From assembly GCA_000024525.1 (NCBI GenBank), contig CP001769.1, positions 682,001 to 746,000 of the forward strand: DNA of 64,000 nucleotides. The letters run 5' to 3'. This document shows, piece by piece, positions 25,490 through 33,977 of the stretch. Position numbers and translations under genes: made by a program. Within the stretch, counting starts at the first letter, position 1; the number at the start of each line of letters is the position of its first letter. The notes beneath the pieces were generated by a model, which was not told the origin of the DNA, searched no databases, and saw only the letters and a list, made by a program, of their open reading frames with translations. This DNA is from Spirosoma linguale DSM 74 (GTDB lineage: Bacteria; Bacteroidota; Bacteroidia; Cytophagales; Spirosomataceae).

Positions 25490-26758
25490 ATGAAACAGCG
25501 CCTATGTTTTCTGTTATTACTGGCAATTAGTAGCTGGGCTGTACCGGGTCTGGCCAACTCGATTCTGATTCCGATGGATAATCAGCAGGCCAATCACCTC
25601 AAAGCGTACGGCATTGCCTACAAAGCGCTGAAAGATGATCTGGACGTAGATTGGCTGCTGAACTACCGGGGCGGAAGCTTTATGCTTAAGCAAGTGCCCG
25701 CCATTGAAGCGGAATGCCGCATTCGGGGTGTTTCGGTGGAGGTTATCTCCGATGCCAGAGCCGCTTCCATAAAGCAGCAACTGTCCGACCCCGACGTAAA
25801 TATGAACGTGGTAACGCTCCAGAAAGCGGCCAAAATTATCGTTTATTCGCCCATCAAGGTAAGCCCCGCCGAGTTCGAAAATACCGATGCGGTACTGCTG
25901 GTACTTACCTACGCCGAAATTCCCTACGAAGTCGTTTACGATGAAGAAGTGCTGAAAGGCGATCTGCCCAAGTATGACTGGCTGCACCTGCACCACGAAG
26001 ATTTTACGGGTCAATATGGCCGTAACATGCACCGGCAATCCATGACCGATATTAAAGTGCAGGAAGACATAGCGCGTAAATACGGCTTCTCGAAGGTGTC
26101 GCAGATGAAACTCGCCGTTGCCAAAGGGATCAAAGCGTTCTGCGCGGGTGGCGGCTACCTGTTTGCAATGTGCTCGGCCGCCGAAACGCTCGATATTGCG
26201 CTCGCTGCCGACGGTGTCGATATTGTAGGCAGCAGCTACGACGGCGACGACGTAGACCCCGATGCCCAGTCGAAGCTGGATTTCAGCAAGACATTCGCGT
26301 TCGGCAACTTTACCCTCGAAGGGGACAATGGCTACCGGGGGTTCTCGACGTTTTCGGATATCAACTCAGCCGGGGGGCGTGGTTTCGATCAGGCGAGTGG
26401 CTTCTTTGAGCTGTTTAACTTCTCGGCCAAGTGGGATGTGATTCCGGCCATGCTCACCCAAAACCACGAATCGATCATTAAAGAATTTTTCGGACAAACA
26501 ACGGCTTTCCGGAAAGGTGCCGTCAAACCCAGTTCGCTGGTGATGGGGGAGGGGAAAACCTCCGACCGCTATATTTATGGTGAGTCGGGAAAAGGGCAGT
26601 GGACATTCTACGGGGGACACGACCCCGAAGGTCTGCGAGGTGGGGGTGGGTTCAGAAACCCCACTGATCTGAATCTGCACCCGCACTCGCCAGGCTATCG
26701 GCTTATCCTGAACAATGTCCTGTTTCCGTCGGCCCGCAAAAAGAAGCGGAAGACGTAG
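25490..26758 (+). CDS. conserved secreted Bacteroidota protein, often labelled asparagine synthetase B
   Basis: A 422-residue protein with a signal peptide ending near PGLANS. The N-terminal stretch ILIPMDNQQANHLKAYGIAY, then DWLLNYRGGSF, is a strongly conserved Bacteroidota pattern. As I recall, databases label it asparagine synthetase B, but no SGGxDS loop or glutaminase domain is present, so that name is misleading. The segment with AFCAGGGYLFAMCSAAETLDIAL resembles the nucleophile-elbow region of class I amidotransferase-like or ThuA-like folds, and FYGGHDPEG lies near the end. It probably has a flavodoxin-like core and acts in the periplasm. Its substrate is unknown. Confidence 0.75.
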   Translation: MKQRLCFLLLLAISSWAVPGLANSILIPMDNQQANHLKAYGIAYKALKDDLDVDWLLNYRGGSFMLKQVPAIEAECRIRGVSVEVISDARAASIKQQLSDPDVNMNVVTLQKAAKIIVYSPIKVSPAEFENTDAVLLVLTYAEIPYEVVYDEEVLKGDLPKYDWLHLHHEDFTGQYGRNMHRQSMTDIKVQEDIARKYGFSKVSQMKLAVAKGIKAFCAGGGYLFAMCSAAETLDIALAADGVDIVGSSYDGDDVDPDAQSKLDFSKTFAFGNFTLEGDNGYRGFSTFSDINSAGGRGFDQASGFFELFNFSAKWDVIPAMLTQNHESIIKEFFGQTTAFRKGAVKPSSLVMGEGKTSDRYIYGESGKGQWTFYGGHDPEGLRGGGGFRNPTDLNLHPHSPGYRLILNNVLFPSARKKKRKT

Positions 26759-26795
26759 TTGCCTCGCTTGCCCTTGACCCGGGAACCGATACGTT

Positions 26796-27410
26796 TTAGA
26801 CTGGCAGCAGGTGAAACGTACCCGTTTTGGGGTCATAATCGTACTGGCGGGGAATGCCGGTTGCCAGTTCAACCTTCTCAATGTCTTCGGGGCTAATGTT
26901 TTCCAGGTCCATCAGCAAAGCCCGGAGGCTATTGCCATGCGCAACTACCAGCACCGGTTGGCCAGCCTGTAGATGAGGCAGAATCGATTGGTTGAAATAC
27001 GGCATCACCCGTGCCCGGGTGTCGGCTAAACTCTCACCGTGGGGCGGTTTGTCGGCATAGCCACGTCGCCACCGAAAGACCTGATCGGCCCCGAAGCGTT
27101 CTTCTGCTTCGTGTTTATTCATGCCCTGCAAATCGCCGTACATGCGCTCGTTAAGGGCTTGATTTCGTTCAATGGGCAAATTCGCCTGGCCTATCTCATC
27201 CAGAATAATGTCCATTGTGTCGATAGCCCGTTGTAGAACCGAGGTAAAACCAATGGCAAAGTCGGGTGGTTGTTTTGCCTTTAGCAGCTTACCGGCCTCG
27301 CGGGCTTCGTGTCGGCCAAGATCGGTTAAGGGCGTATTGGTTGCGCCGGTAAAACGGTTTTCGGCATTCCATTGGGACTGGCCATGCCTGACAATAACGA
27401 AAAGAGACAT
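26796..27410 (-). CDS. gpmA: 2,3-bisphosphoglycerate-dependent phosphoglycerate mutase
   Basis: A 204-residue cytoplasmic enzyme that interconverts 3- and 2-phosphoglycerate in glycolysis. It has the phospho-acceptor His9 in VRHGQSQWN, the ENRFTGATNTPLTDLG segment, Glu in ALNERMYGDLQGMNK, and the second His in VVAHGNSLRALL. It is shorter than the 250-residue E. coli enzyme because the middle insertion is reduced, a common variant in Bacteroidota. It is monocistronic and convergent with the preceding gene. Confidence 0.93.
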   Translation of the reverse strand: MSLFVIVRHGQSQWNAENRFTGATNTPLTDLGRHEAREAGKLLKAKQPPDFAIGFTSVLQRAIDTMDIILDEIGQANLPIERNQALNERMYGDLQGMNKHEAEERFGADQVFRWRRGYADKPPHGESLADTRARVMPYFNQSILPHLQAGQPVLVVAHGNSLRALLMDLENISPEDIEKVELATGIPRQYDYDPKTGTFHLLPV

Positions 27411-27517
27411 AAATGGGCTATGCGTGCATCAGCCCTTATTACCCAAAAATCATCGGAAATGTTCAAACAGAGAAGCAGGTTCTGCGCCGGTTTTTACCTG
27501 GGCGCAGACCGGACAAC

Positions 27518-27880
27518 TTAAGGCAGGTTGATAACTTCTGCCACAACATTGGTTTCAACCAGTACTTCTTTCGCGTACGACCGATGTCCACGGGGCGACA
27601 TCAGGAAAAGCTTGCCCCCTTTTACGGCAGCCAGCTGGCTTAGTAATTTTAATTTGGACAGAAGATGTTTTGCTTCGGCGGCATCCGTTTTCAGAATCAC
27701 CTCGAAGTATGATTCCTGATCGAATTGTTTACCCGTAACATCGGGAATAAACTGTTCGCTGTCCTGCTGACGGCCATAAGTGATTGGTGTTTGATACCCT
27801 TCGGCATTGGCTCTAATGTCATTGTAGCCGTGTTTTTGTACCCACTCAACTACTTTCAGGATATGCGCTTGTTTGCTCAT
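27518..27880 (-). CDS. hypothetical protein, possible restriction-endonuclease-like fold
   Basis: A 120-residue protein without signal peptide. It begins with a helix (KQAHILKVVEWVQKHGYNDI). It then has FIPDVTGKQFDQESYFEVILK, which has the spacing of a PD-x(n)-(D/E)xK nuclease core (Asp, then Glu-x-x-Lys), followed by an Ala/Leu-rich helix and a C-terminal strand pair. Similar short proteins occur across Cytophagales without known function. The nuclease idea rests on this single motif and is weak. The gene is monocistronic, between gpmA and a long intergenic gap. Confidence 0.65.
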   Translation of the reverse strand: MSKQAHILKVVEWVQKHGYNDIRANAEGYQTPITYGRQQDSEQFIPDVTGKQFDQESYFEVILKTDAAEAKHLLSKLKLLSQLAAVKGGKLFLMSPRGHRSYAKEVLVETNVVAEVINLP

Positions 27881-28377
27881 GAATAAGGTAATTTAATTGT
27901 CAAAAGATTGCCGCGGGTCGTAGAATCAATCAACCAGCCAGCAGCAGCTCTTATTAAGGTGAGATAATGAGAATGCAACGGAAGAAATCGTCGGCTCAAT
28001 GACGGTTTCCGGAATAACTCCAGTAAAAAAAACGCTAAAGTACAGGCAAGCAGTTTACTGTCGGATGATACATCTGCCAGTAACAGGGCTACCATACTGG
28101 CAGTAAAGGAGATTTATGCATAAAAAGCGGATACGCATCACCGCTCTTTTCTATAAACGTAGCGCAAGTTACGAAAGTATCCTGATACAGATGGTCATTC
28201 TACTGAAAAGGACGCTTGGGCGACGAAGACATTAATGGCTGTTTGACAACGTTGTCCCTTCCATTAATCCTATACAGAATTGGCTTTTGCTTATAGAAGC
28301 GCCTACTAATAAATTTAATATATGTAAAAGATTTAATATGTGTAAATTTATAGGCTTAATTTACCGTAACGACTTGT
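27881..28377. other. intergenic region with an 18-base tandem repeat
   Basis: No convincing gene is seen. A 72-codon minus-strand frame here has poor composition. Near the right end, ATTTAATATATGTAAA (28313-28328) and ATTTAATATGTGTAAA (28331-28346) match at 15 of 16 bases with an 18-base period, 32 bases before the zinc-ribbon gene. This could be a promoter-proximal operator. Confidence 0.5.
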
Positions 28378-28611
28378 ATGAAATCAACTTCAATGGAATC
28401 AGGAGCAGCTGCTAACGACGCTGACCAGTTCACAAAAACCGGCTCCAAAGCCAAGCGGCTAACCTTCGACCGTGGATGCCCCTCCTGTGGCAGATCATAT
28501 GCGCTGGAGCGAGTACCGCGTAATTTTCTGTTTAAATACGTACTTCGTTTTATTCCAACGCGTGCTTTTCACTGTTATTACTGTCAGCACTCCTTCATCA
28601 GAATAGGTTAA
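28378..28611 (+). CDS. small zinc-ribbon protein
   Basis: A 77-residue basic protein. The N-terminal 30 residues look disordered. Then GCPSCGRSYALERVPRNF and FHCYYCQHSFIR supply two CxxC pairs separated by about 35 residues, a zinc ribbon with an interposed basic and hydrophobic segment (LFKYVLRFIPTR) that may touch membrane or nucleic acid. There is no family name I can give. The upstream tandem repeat suggests specific regulation. Confidence 0.75.
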   Translation: MKSTSMESGAAANDADQFTKTGSKAKRLTFDRGCPSCGRSYALERVPRNFLFKYVLRFIPTRAFHCYYCQHSFIRIG

Positions 28612-28785
28612 ATTGTATAAATAATTATGAGCCAACTAGTTAAAAATATATATGTATAGAAAATTTTCTGAAAAAATTTATTTACAGCATTAGGGCGGTT
28701 TGTTCAGAGGGAGCGTGCGTAAGTCCTTAAAAAAGGAAATAGGCTGATGCGTGTGCACCTACGGGATAAATGCGAAATTTACCGG

Positions 28786-29328
28786 ATGAAAAACGCATTT
28801 AGCCTACTGTTTGTCGCCAGCCTGCTCGTGGCCTGCGGGCGTTCCGGGAAAAAAGAAGAAATGACCACCCAGTCAACAACGACTCAACCGACGGCTGATT
28901 CCACGCTGGCAGCAGCGCCCGATTCGAAAAATTGCCGGTCGGTGGTAGAGGCCGATAAACTGGGCAAATCCGATGTTTTTCAGGAGTCTGCCAAACCAAT
29001 AACCGTAACGCTCACGCTGGCTCAGGACAGCAGCGCTACCCAGACGGACGAGGGCTGTTATTTTAACAATGCAATTACGGTACTGGCCGCAAAAAAATCG
29101 GGCAGTCAGGTTTTTAAACGCACCCTGCTTAAGGACGACCTGCTCTATTTTATCAAAACTGATGACGTAGTTGAGCGGTCCGTTTTACAGCAGGTTGTCT
29201 ATAAACCTACCTTCAATGCCCAGCGATACATTACCCTGACAATGCAACTGGTTGAGCCGGTCAGCAAGAAAAAGGCCGACTACACCGTAACGATGAATTA
29301 TTTCGGTGAAATCATCAAGGTGAAATAA
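28786..29328 (+). CDS. hypothetical lipoprotein
   Basis: With the start at 28786 (MKNAFSLLFVASLLVAC) it has 180 residues and a clear lipobox. The frame extends upstream to 28747, but that part precedes the signal peptide. After the lipid anchor is a Thr/Gln-rich linker, then a compact domain with two Cys (DSKNCRSVVEADKLG, DEGCYFNNAITVLAA) that may form a disulphide in the periplasm. The fold is unknown. It is followed by the copy 2 hairpin of the CTTCAAGA family. Confidence 0.75.
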   Translation: MKNAFSLLFVASLLVACGRSGKKEEMTTQSTTTQPTADSTLAAAPDSKNCRSVVEADKLGKSDVFQESAKPITVTLTLAQDSSATQTDEGCYFNNAITVLAAKKSGSQVFKRTLLKDDLLYFIKTDDVVERSVLQQVVYKPTFNAQRYITLTMQLVEPVSKKKADYTVTMNYFGEIIKVK

Positions 29329-29337
29329 TGGATGCGG

Positions 29338-29382
29338 TATGGGTTAAACGTCATTTCTTCAAGACATGGCGTTTAACCCATA
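29338..29382. repeat. CTTCAAGA-loop hairpin (copy 2)
   Basis: The arms 29338-29354 and 29366-29382 pair over 17 bases with one G-T. The loop TTCTTCAAGAC and the stem core AAACG/CGTTT match copy 1 at 5521-5595. It lies between two convergent genes and starts 10 bases after a stop codon, so it may terminate both. Confidence 0.8.
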
Positions 29383-29397
29383 ACCACCCCACACGGA

Positions 29398-30003
29398 TTA
29401 CTTTCGGAACGTTGTAACGGCTTCTTCATAAATACGGACACCGGGGATATCACGGACGCCATTGGCAATATCGGCTTTGATGGCTCCCTCGTCGATAATC
29501 CAGTAGCCGTTAGGCACCTGGTTTGGGTCGACAATGTTGTACGTCCATTTCATCTGTACCCCTTTCGGCTTTGCTACCAGGGCCACATCGGGCATTAACC
29601 AGGTCGTTTCGCCGGAATGGGTGATGGGTGTTTGGTTGGCAGCCTGAGCCTGTTGATGTTCGCGTACCCGTAATACTTCCCGATTATAGTGCTCAACGGC
29701 ATCCTTAAGTGGTTGCATCGCGGCCAGAATCGGTGCTGTCATCTCCTTTTCTATCTCCATCCAGTCATGTTTCTGTTTGTCGAGCTGGCGGGTAATCTTG
29801 AGCCGTTCGGCGGCAACGAGTTTAATTAACTCATGCCCCTGAGCAACATGCTTAATGAGGGTTTCCTGCTGCTCGGGTGTGCCGCACACCGCCGGTTGCC
29901 GCCGAAGAAAGGCAACATAGTCCGACAGGGAAGATTGAAGCAGTTCGCGCCCGTTCGAATCGGTAAGGGATAGGTCGGTGTTGGGTTTGGTTTCGGTATC
30001 CAT
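29398..30003 (-). CDS. phage-type hypothetical protein
   Basis: A 201-residue cytoplasmic protein with a long central coiled coil (LIKLVAAERLKITRQLDKQK, then HDWMEIEKEMTAPILAAMQP). Its C-terminal domain reads KWTYNIVDPNQVPNGYWIIDE, then IKADIANGVRDIPGVRIYEE. That C-terminal pattern is typical of phage proteins encoded near recombination or single-strand-binding genes. No other phage gene is adjacent, so it may be a domesticated or orphan prophage gene. A hairpin in the transcript (30001-30028) includes its start codon. Confidence 0.7.
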   Translation of the reverse strand: MDTETKPNTDLSLTDSNGRELLQSSLSDYVAFLRRQPAVCGTPEQQETLIKHVAQGHELIKLVAAERLKITRQLDKQKHDWMEIEKEMTAPILAAMQPLKDAVEHYNREVLRVREHQQAQAANQTPITHSGETTWLMPDVALVAKPKGVQMKWTYNIVDPNQVPNGYWIIDEGAIKADIANGVRDIPGVRIYEEAVTTFRK

Positions 30004-30056
30004 ACCCCTAAAAGCATTTAGAGGGTATAAATGTTGTCTAAATCATGTTTGAACGA

Positions 30057-31682
30057 TCATCGTTCACGAACGAGCAAGTGCATGGTCTCACCTTTGGTCA
30101 GGCGAATGGGGTAGCCAGTCAATAAAGCCCGACCCGTAACCGTAACGGTTTTCTGCGTTTTTGTATTGGTAATCGTGTAGGTCTTCCTGCCGTCAACTGG
30201 ATACCACTCCTGAAACTGGTTGATTCGTGGGTAGTTGATCGGTAAACGCATAAAAACCTGGTGAAAGGCGGGCGAAAAACGAAGGCTACCCGACCAGGCT
30301 TCGGCAGCCTCTGCGCTGATATACAGGCCTGTTTCGGTTGGTACGGCCCCGATAGTAACGGATTCCTGCCAGTTGGAAAGCCAGGTTCCGGCCGTTTTCC
30401 AAAGGCAGTACATCAGGGTTGTGCGGGCAAAATTACCGTCGCCGTGCCAGCCTTCGATAATACCCGACGGTTTTTGTTTCGCCCACATAACCTGCATTTC
30501 GCTGTCGATCCACTGAGCGGCAGATGGGCTTTTTTCGCGGAGTATCAAGTTCAGCGCGCCTTCTATGGAATCGGCATAGCCATCACTGCTTTGACCCTCC
30601 CAGGCGTAGTTGCGGTAGTTTTGATTGAGCGATTGCAGCGCCTTGATTACTGCATCCCGATAGTCAGTACGCCCGTCGGTGAGGTAAACCGTGTAGCAGG
30701 CATTGAGCAGGTAGCCCCAGGTGTCGGCCAGCGCCGGGTCCAGTATTGTACCCATCGAGGGGTTTATCTCATTGTAAAACAGCCCGTCGGCATTGCGGCC
30801 TTTGGTGAGAATGAGGTCGAGTAGCTCGGTCATGTAGGGCTGCCATTGTTTCTTTTTGGCCGGGTTCAGGAGGTGCATGGTCGCGTATACTTCCGAAAGA
30901 CCGGCAATAATTTCGCAGCCGTGGTCGCGCATTCGCAGCCGGGTCGAGGCCTGAGTGAGCAACCGTTTGTCGTTCAGGTAGTGATCGCCCAGCGCAACGG
31001 CCACATCCAGGTATTTCTGCTTGCGCGTAATCCAGTACATTCGGTTGAGGACTTGAAGCAAATCGCCGTTTACTTCTACGTCGGCGCTGTTACCGTAAAA
31101 ATTTCCCGTTAAGTGAATTGGTAAGGAAACCACAGGAAGCAGGTCGTCCAGTATTCCTTCCATCCGCCGGAACCAGGGCGTGTTCGGTCCCAACCATTCC
31201 GTAAGCGGCACAAGGCCGTCTTTCATGTATTCGGCGCTCCCGAAAATCACCTGACTACTATCGACCGGCTCTTTCAAAAACCCTTTTTTCGTAAATGAAT
31301 AGGTGTCGGGCAGACGACCAATCCGCGAAGTCAGGCGTTGCTCGGTTTGTAACATGGTTTGCATCGTCCCTTTGAACAGATCGGGGCGCAGGAGCGAAGC
31401 CGTCATAACCATAAAGGGATAATTGTCGGCGGCTGCATCATAGGCATTCCAGAAATGACGGCTATCGGTCAGATTGCGTGGAATGAGGCCCGTGCCGGAA
31501 TCGGCTTCCGCCAGCCAGCCGTTAAGGTAGAGCGCACACCGCCGAAAGCCGCTGTTGGCCAGACGCCCGTTGAGGGAGGCCTGCTCAAAGAGCGAACCCG
31601 GCGATTGGGCACCTGCCGGATTCGCCAGCAGCAGTGTCAGGCATAAAACGACGAGAAAGCAGTTGGTACGGCGCTGTGTCAT
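30057..31682 (-). CDS. secreted (alpha/alpha)-barrel glycosidase- or lyase-like protein
   Basis: A 541-residue protein with a signal peptide (LVVLCLTLLLANPAGAQ). Repeating helix pairs with Trp, Tyr and His (RHFWNAYDAAADNYPFMV, GDLLQVLNRMYWITRKQKYLDVAVALGDHYL, DHGCEIIAGLSEVY, SDGYADSIEGALNLI, IEGWHGDGNFARTTLMYCLW) indicate a six-hairpin (alpha/alpha) toroid, as in unsaturated glucuronyl hydrolases and some lyases. A short C-terminal beta domain follows. No family can be named with confidence. The gene is divergent from a sulfatase gene (151 bases apart), suggesting joint action on a sulphated glycan. Confidence 0.7.
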   Translation of the reverse strand: MTQRRTNCFLVVLCLTLLLANPAGAQSPGSLFEQASLNGRLANSGFRRCALYLNGWLAEADSGTGLIPRNLTDSRHFWNAYDAAADNYPFMVMTASLLRPDLFKGTMQTMLQTEQRLTSRIGRLPDTYSFTKKGFLKEPVDSSQVIFGSAEYMKDGLVPLTEWLGPNTPWFRRMEGILDDLLPVVSLPIHLTGNFYGNSADVEVNGDLLQVLNRMYWITRKQKYLDVAVALGDHYLNDKRLLTQASTRLRMRDHGCEIIAGLSEVYATMHLLNPAKKKQWQPYMTELLDLILTKGRNADGLFYNEINPSMGTILDPALADTWGYLLNACYTVYLTDGRTDYRDAVIKALQSLNQNYRNYAWEGQSSDGYADSIEGALNLILREKSPSAAQWIDSEMQVMWAKQKPSGIIEGWHGDGNFARTTLMYCLWKTAGTWLSNWQESVTIGAVPTETGLYISAEAAEAWSGSLRFSPAFHQVFMRLPINYPRINQFQEWYPVDGRKTYTITNTKTQKTVTVTGRALLTGYPIRLTKGETMHLLVRER

Positions 31683-31833
31683 AAGTGGCTCATTTCTTAC
31701 CTAAAATCCGGTAAGTGCCAGTTGCCTACTCATACGTCCGAAAAGTTGGGTCCTCTCTCAAAGTAGCGATTGGTTACCACATGCTTTTCCTGGTATCAGC
31801 CGGTAGGGCCAGCAACGCCAATGAGTAACTAAA

Positions 31834-33402
31834 ATGAGGAATGGACGTAATCCGGGCCGTGTAAAACACTGGCTCGCTGTTGGATTGGTTTTTGTTTTGT
31901 TCAGTAGTATTGCCGCGCCCAAGCCGTCCCCTAACATTATTATTTTTCTGGTCGACGATATGGGCTGGCAGGATACGTCCGTGCCCTTCTGGAAGCAGCT
32001 TACGGATCTGAACCGGCGGTATCATACGCCAAACATGGAACGACTGGCCAAAGAGGGGATGAAGTTTACTAATGCCTATGCCACGCCCTTGTGTACGCCC
32101 ACGCGGGTGAGCCTGATGACCGGCCTGAACGCGGCCCATCACCGTGTAACAAACTGGACGTCTCCCAACAAAAATACCAGTACCGATTATCCCGACACGC
32201 TGTTGAATCCGGTAGACTGGAATATCAACGGATTGAGCCCGGTGGCGGGTGTGGAACGAACCGTTCAGGCAACGCCCCTGCCTGTGTTGCTCCGTCAGCA
32301 GAACTATTATACGATTCATGCCGGGAAAGCGCATTTCGGCCCGGCCGGCACCCCCGGCTCTAATCCTGAAAATCTAGGGTTTATGGTCAATATTGCCGGG
32401 AGTGAAATAGGCCATCCCGCCAGTTATTTAGGGCAGGAAAACTACGATCATCCCGCCAATGGAAAGCCGAATCGAAATGCGGTGCCCGGTTTGGATGCCT
32501 GGCATGGCCAGGATGTATTTCTGACCGATGCCCTCACTCGCGAAGCCCTGAAAGCACTCACTGTACCGGTGCAGAAGAAACAGCCTTTTTTCCTGCACTT
32601 AAGCCACTATGCCGTACACACGCCCATCATGGCCGACAAACGCTTTGTGGACCGTTACCTGAAAGCGGGACTGGACACCACCGAAGCCCGGTATGCATCG
32701 CTGGTTGAAGGGATGGACAAGAGCCTGGGCGATGTGCTGGCTTTCCTCGATGAGCGGAAACTGACCGGTAATACGGTTATTATCTTCATGTCGGACAACG
32801 GTGGGCTGAGCATGAGCCCGCTGCGGGGCGGACAGGCCCACACGCACAATTTGCCCTTACGGGTGGGCAAGGGGTCGGTCTACGAAGGCGGTATACGGGA
32901 GCCGATGCTGGTGCGCTGGCCCGGTGTTGTGAAAGCGGGCAGCCTGACAGAACAGCCCGTGATAATCGAGGATTTTTTTCCTACGATTCTGGCCATTGCC
33001 GGTGGCCCAAAGCCTGCGCTTCACCAGCCAGTCGATGGCCGTTCGTTTGTGCCTCTGTTGAAAAATCCGGTATTACGCGATTCGTCGCGGGTGTTTGTGT
33101 GGCACCACCCAAACCGCTGGGTTGCTGCCGAAGCCCCCCTTGTGTCGTGGGCCAGTGCCCTGCGGCAGGGCGACTGGAAGCTCGTTTACGACCACCGAAC
33201 CAGCGTTCTTGAGTTGTACAATCTGCGGAACGATATTGGCGAGCAACAAAATCTGGCCGGTCAATATCCTGGAAAGCTACACGATCTGGCTACACTGCTG
33301 ACGCGTCAGTTAAAACGTTGGGGCGCACAGATGCCCACCTTCAAGCGAACCGGTCGGCCTGTACCGTGGCCGGAGGATGCCCTGACACCGCCCAAACCGT
33401 AA
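31834..33402 (+). CDS. secreted sulfatase (arylsulfatase A type)
   Basis: A 522-residue protein with a signal segment before PNIIIFLVDDMGWQD, the metal-binding Asp pair of sulfatases. The formylglycine site is Cys87 in CTPTRVSLMTG, matching CxPxR, so a maturase elsewhere in the genome must oxidise it. Further metal and substrate residues are visible in HAGKAHFG, HLSHYAVHTP and FMSDNGGLS. It removes sulphate esters, probably from a polysaccharide. It is divergent from the (alpha/alpha)-barrel gene. The shape of the protein around VYEGGIREPMLVRWPG is typical of the S1 family. Confidence 0.92.
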   Translation: MRNGRNPGRVKHWLAVGLVFVLFSSIAAPKPSPNIIIFLVDDMGWQDTSVPFWKQLTDLNRRYHTPNMERLAKEGMKFTNAYATPLCTPTRVSLMTGLNAAHHRVTNWTSPNKNTSTDYPDTLLNPVDWNINGLSPVAGVERTVQATPLPVLLRQQNYYTIHAGKAHFGPAGTPGSNPENLGFMVNIAGSEIGHPASYLGQENYDHPANGKPNRNAVPGLDAWHGQDVFLTDALTREALKALTVPVQKKQPFFLHLSHYAVHTPIMADKRFVDRYLKAGLDTTEARYASLVEGMDKSLGDVLAFLDERKLTGNTVIIFMSDNGGLSMSPLRGGQAHTHNLPLRVGKGSVYEGGIREPMLVRWPGVVKAGSLTEQPVIIEDFFPTILAIAGGPKPALHQPVDGRSFVPLLKNPVLRDSSRVFVWHHPNRWVAAEAPLVSWASALRQGDWKLVYDHRTSVLELYNLRNDIGEQQNLAGQYPGKLHDLATLLTRQLKRWGAQMPTFKRTGRPVPWPEDALTPPKP

Positions 33403-33441
33403 CGGATGTCGGTGGAAAGCGGTGTCAGTGCTATCGGTCGT

Positions 33442-33621
33442 CTAGTACCTGTATCGCCCCATCTTTTTTGCCTGACCCGGCGGCATGCCTTTTCCGTTTT
33501 TGTACCAGCCTTTGTGAAGCCCGTTGTCGTGACGGGGGGCGCTATTGTATAGGGTTGGCTGGCGGGTACAGGCCGTTGACAGTACCGACAGAAATCCCAG
33601 AAAAATCAGTAGTTGCTTCAT
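33442..33621 (-). CDS. 59-residue lipoprotein (below usual length cut-off)
   Basis: Translated by hand from the minus strand. It starts MKQLLIFLGFLSVLSTACTR, with a clear signal sequence and a lipobox ending STAC. The mature part is a short basic tail (LHKGWYKNGKGMPPGQAKKMGRYRY). Tiny lipoproteins with a GLxKGW.KNG...P motif are frequent in Cytophagales, where some are oddly labelled quinol oxidase subunit 4. The function is unknown. It is convergent with the sulfatase gene, 39 bases away. Confidence 0.75.
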   Translation of the reverse strand: MKQLLIFLGFLSVLSTACTRQPTLYNSAPRHDNGLHKGWYKNGKGMPPGQAKKMGRYRY

Positions 33622-33758
33622 GTGTATGTAGTGCTTCTGGATAATCCAGGGCGACCGGACAGTTCATAGCTGAATTGGTCGGCATAAGCCCTGGGTGTTG
33701 ACTAAAACGTGCCGTAATTCAAGTGTAGTACGCCTAAGTTACCGTGCGGGCCACCCGA

Positions 33759-33977
33759 TTATCGAACGGGCTGGACTGGCTGCATGGGGGCTATTGGTGA
33801 AGTTGTGGGGTAAATGACCGGTCGTTTCAGCGGGGGTATACCGTTAACTAAAAGCCAGGCGGCATATTTTGAATCGTCCTGAAACACAGCTAGCTTCCTT
33901 TCCCTATTGCCAAACCTTACCCTATGCCATAGGCTGACAGTCTGGTCGTACGGGCGAGGGTAATGTATTTCAGACAT
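33759..33977 (-). CDS. uncertain small reading frame
   Basis: A 72-codon frame starting MSEIHYPRPYDQTVSLWHRV, rich in Pro at the end. Its start overlaps that of the DUF4062 gene on the other strand by 2 bases. It has no motif, and the same bases must hold the promoter of the conflict operon, so it may not be a gene. The remaining bases from 33622 to 33975 show nothing else. Confidence 0.25.
   Translation of the reverse strand: MSEIHYPRPYDQTVSLWHRVRFGNRERKLAVFQDDSKYAAWLLVNGIPPLKRPVIYPTTSPIAPMQPVQPVR

Noticed and set aside
25490..26758. name asparagine synthetase B for the secreted 422-residue protein
   Set aside because: It has no glutaminase Cys and no SGGxDS ATP loop, and it carries a signal peptide. 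The database-style name is not supported by the sequence.
27877..28095. 72-codon minus-strand frame
   Set aside because: It has no motif or plausible composition and would overlap the start of the 120-residue gene. It is most likely chance.
33622..33975. search for a hidden antitoxin or regulator gene before the DUF4062 gene
   Set aside because: Only one weak minus-strand frame (33759-33977) was found. It was kept at low confidence, because a promoter is the simpler explanation.
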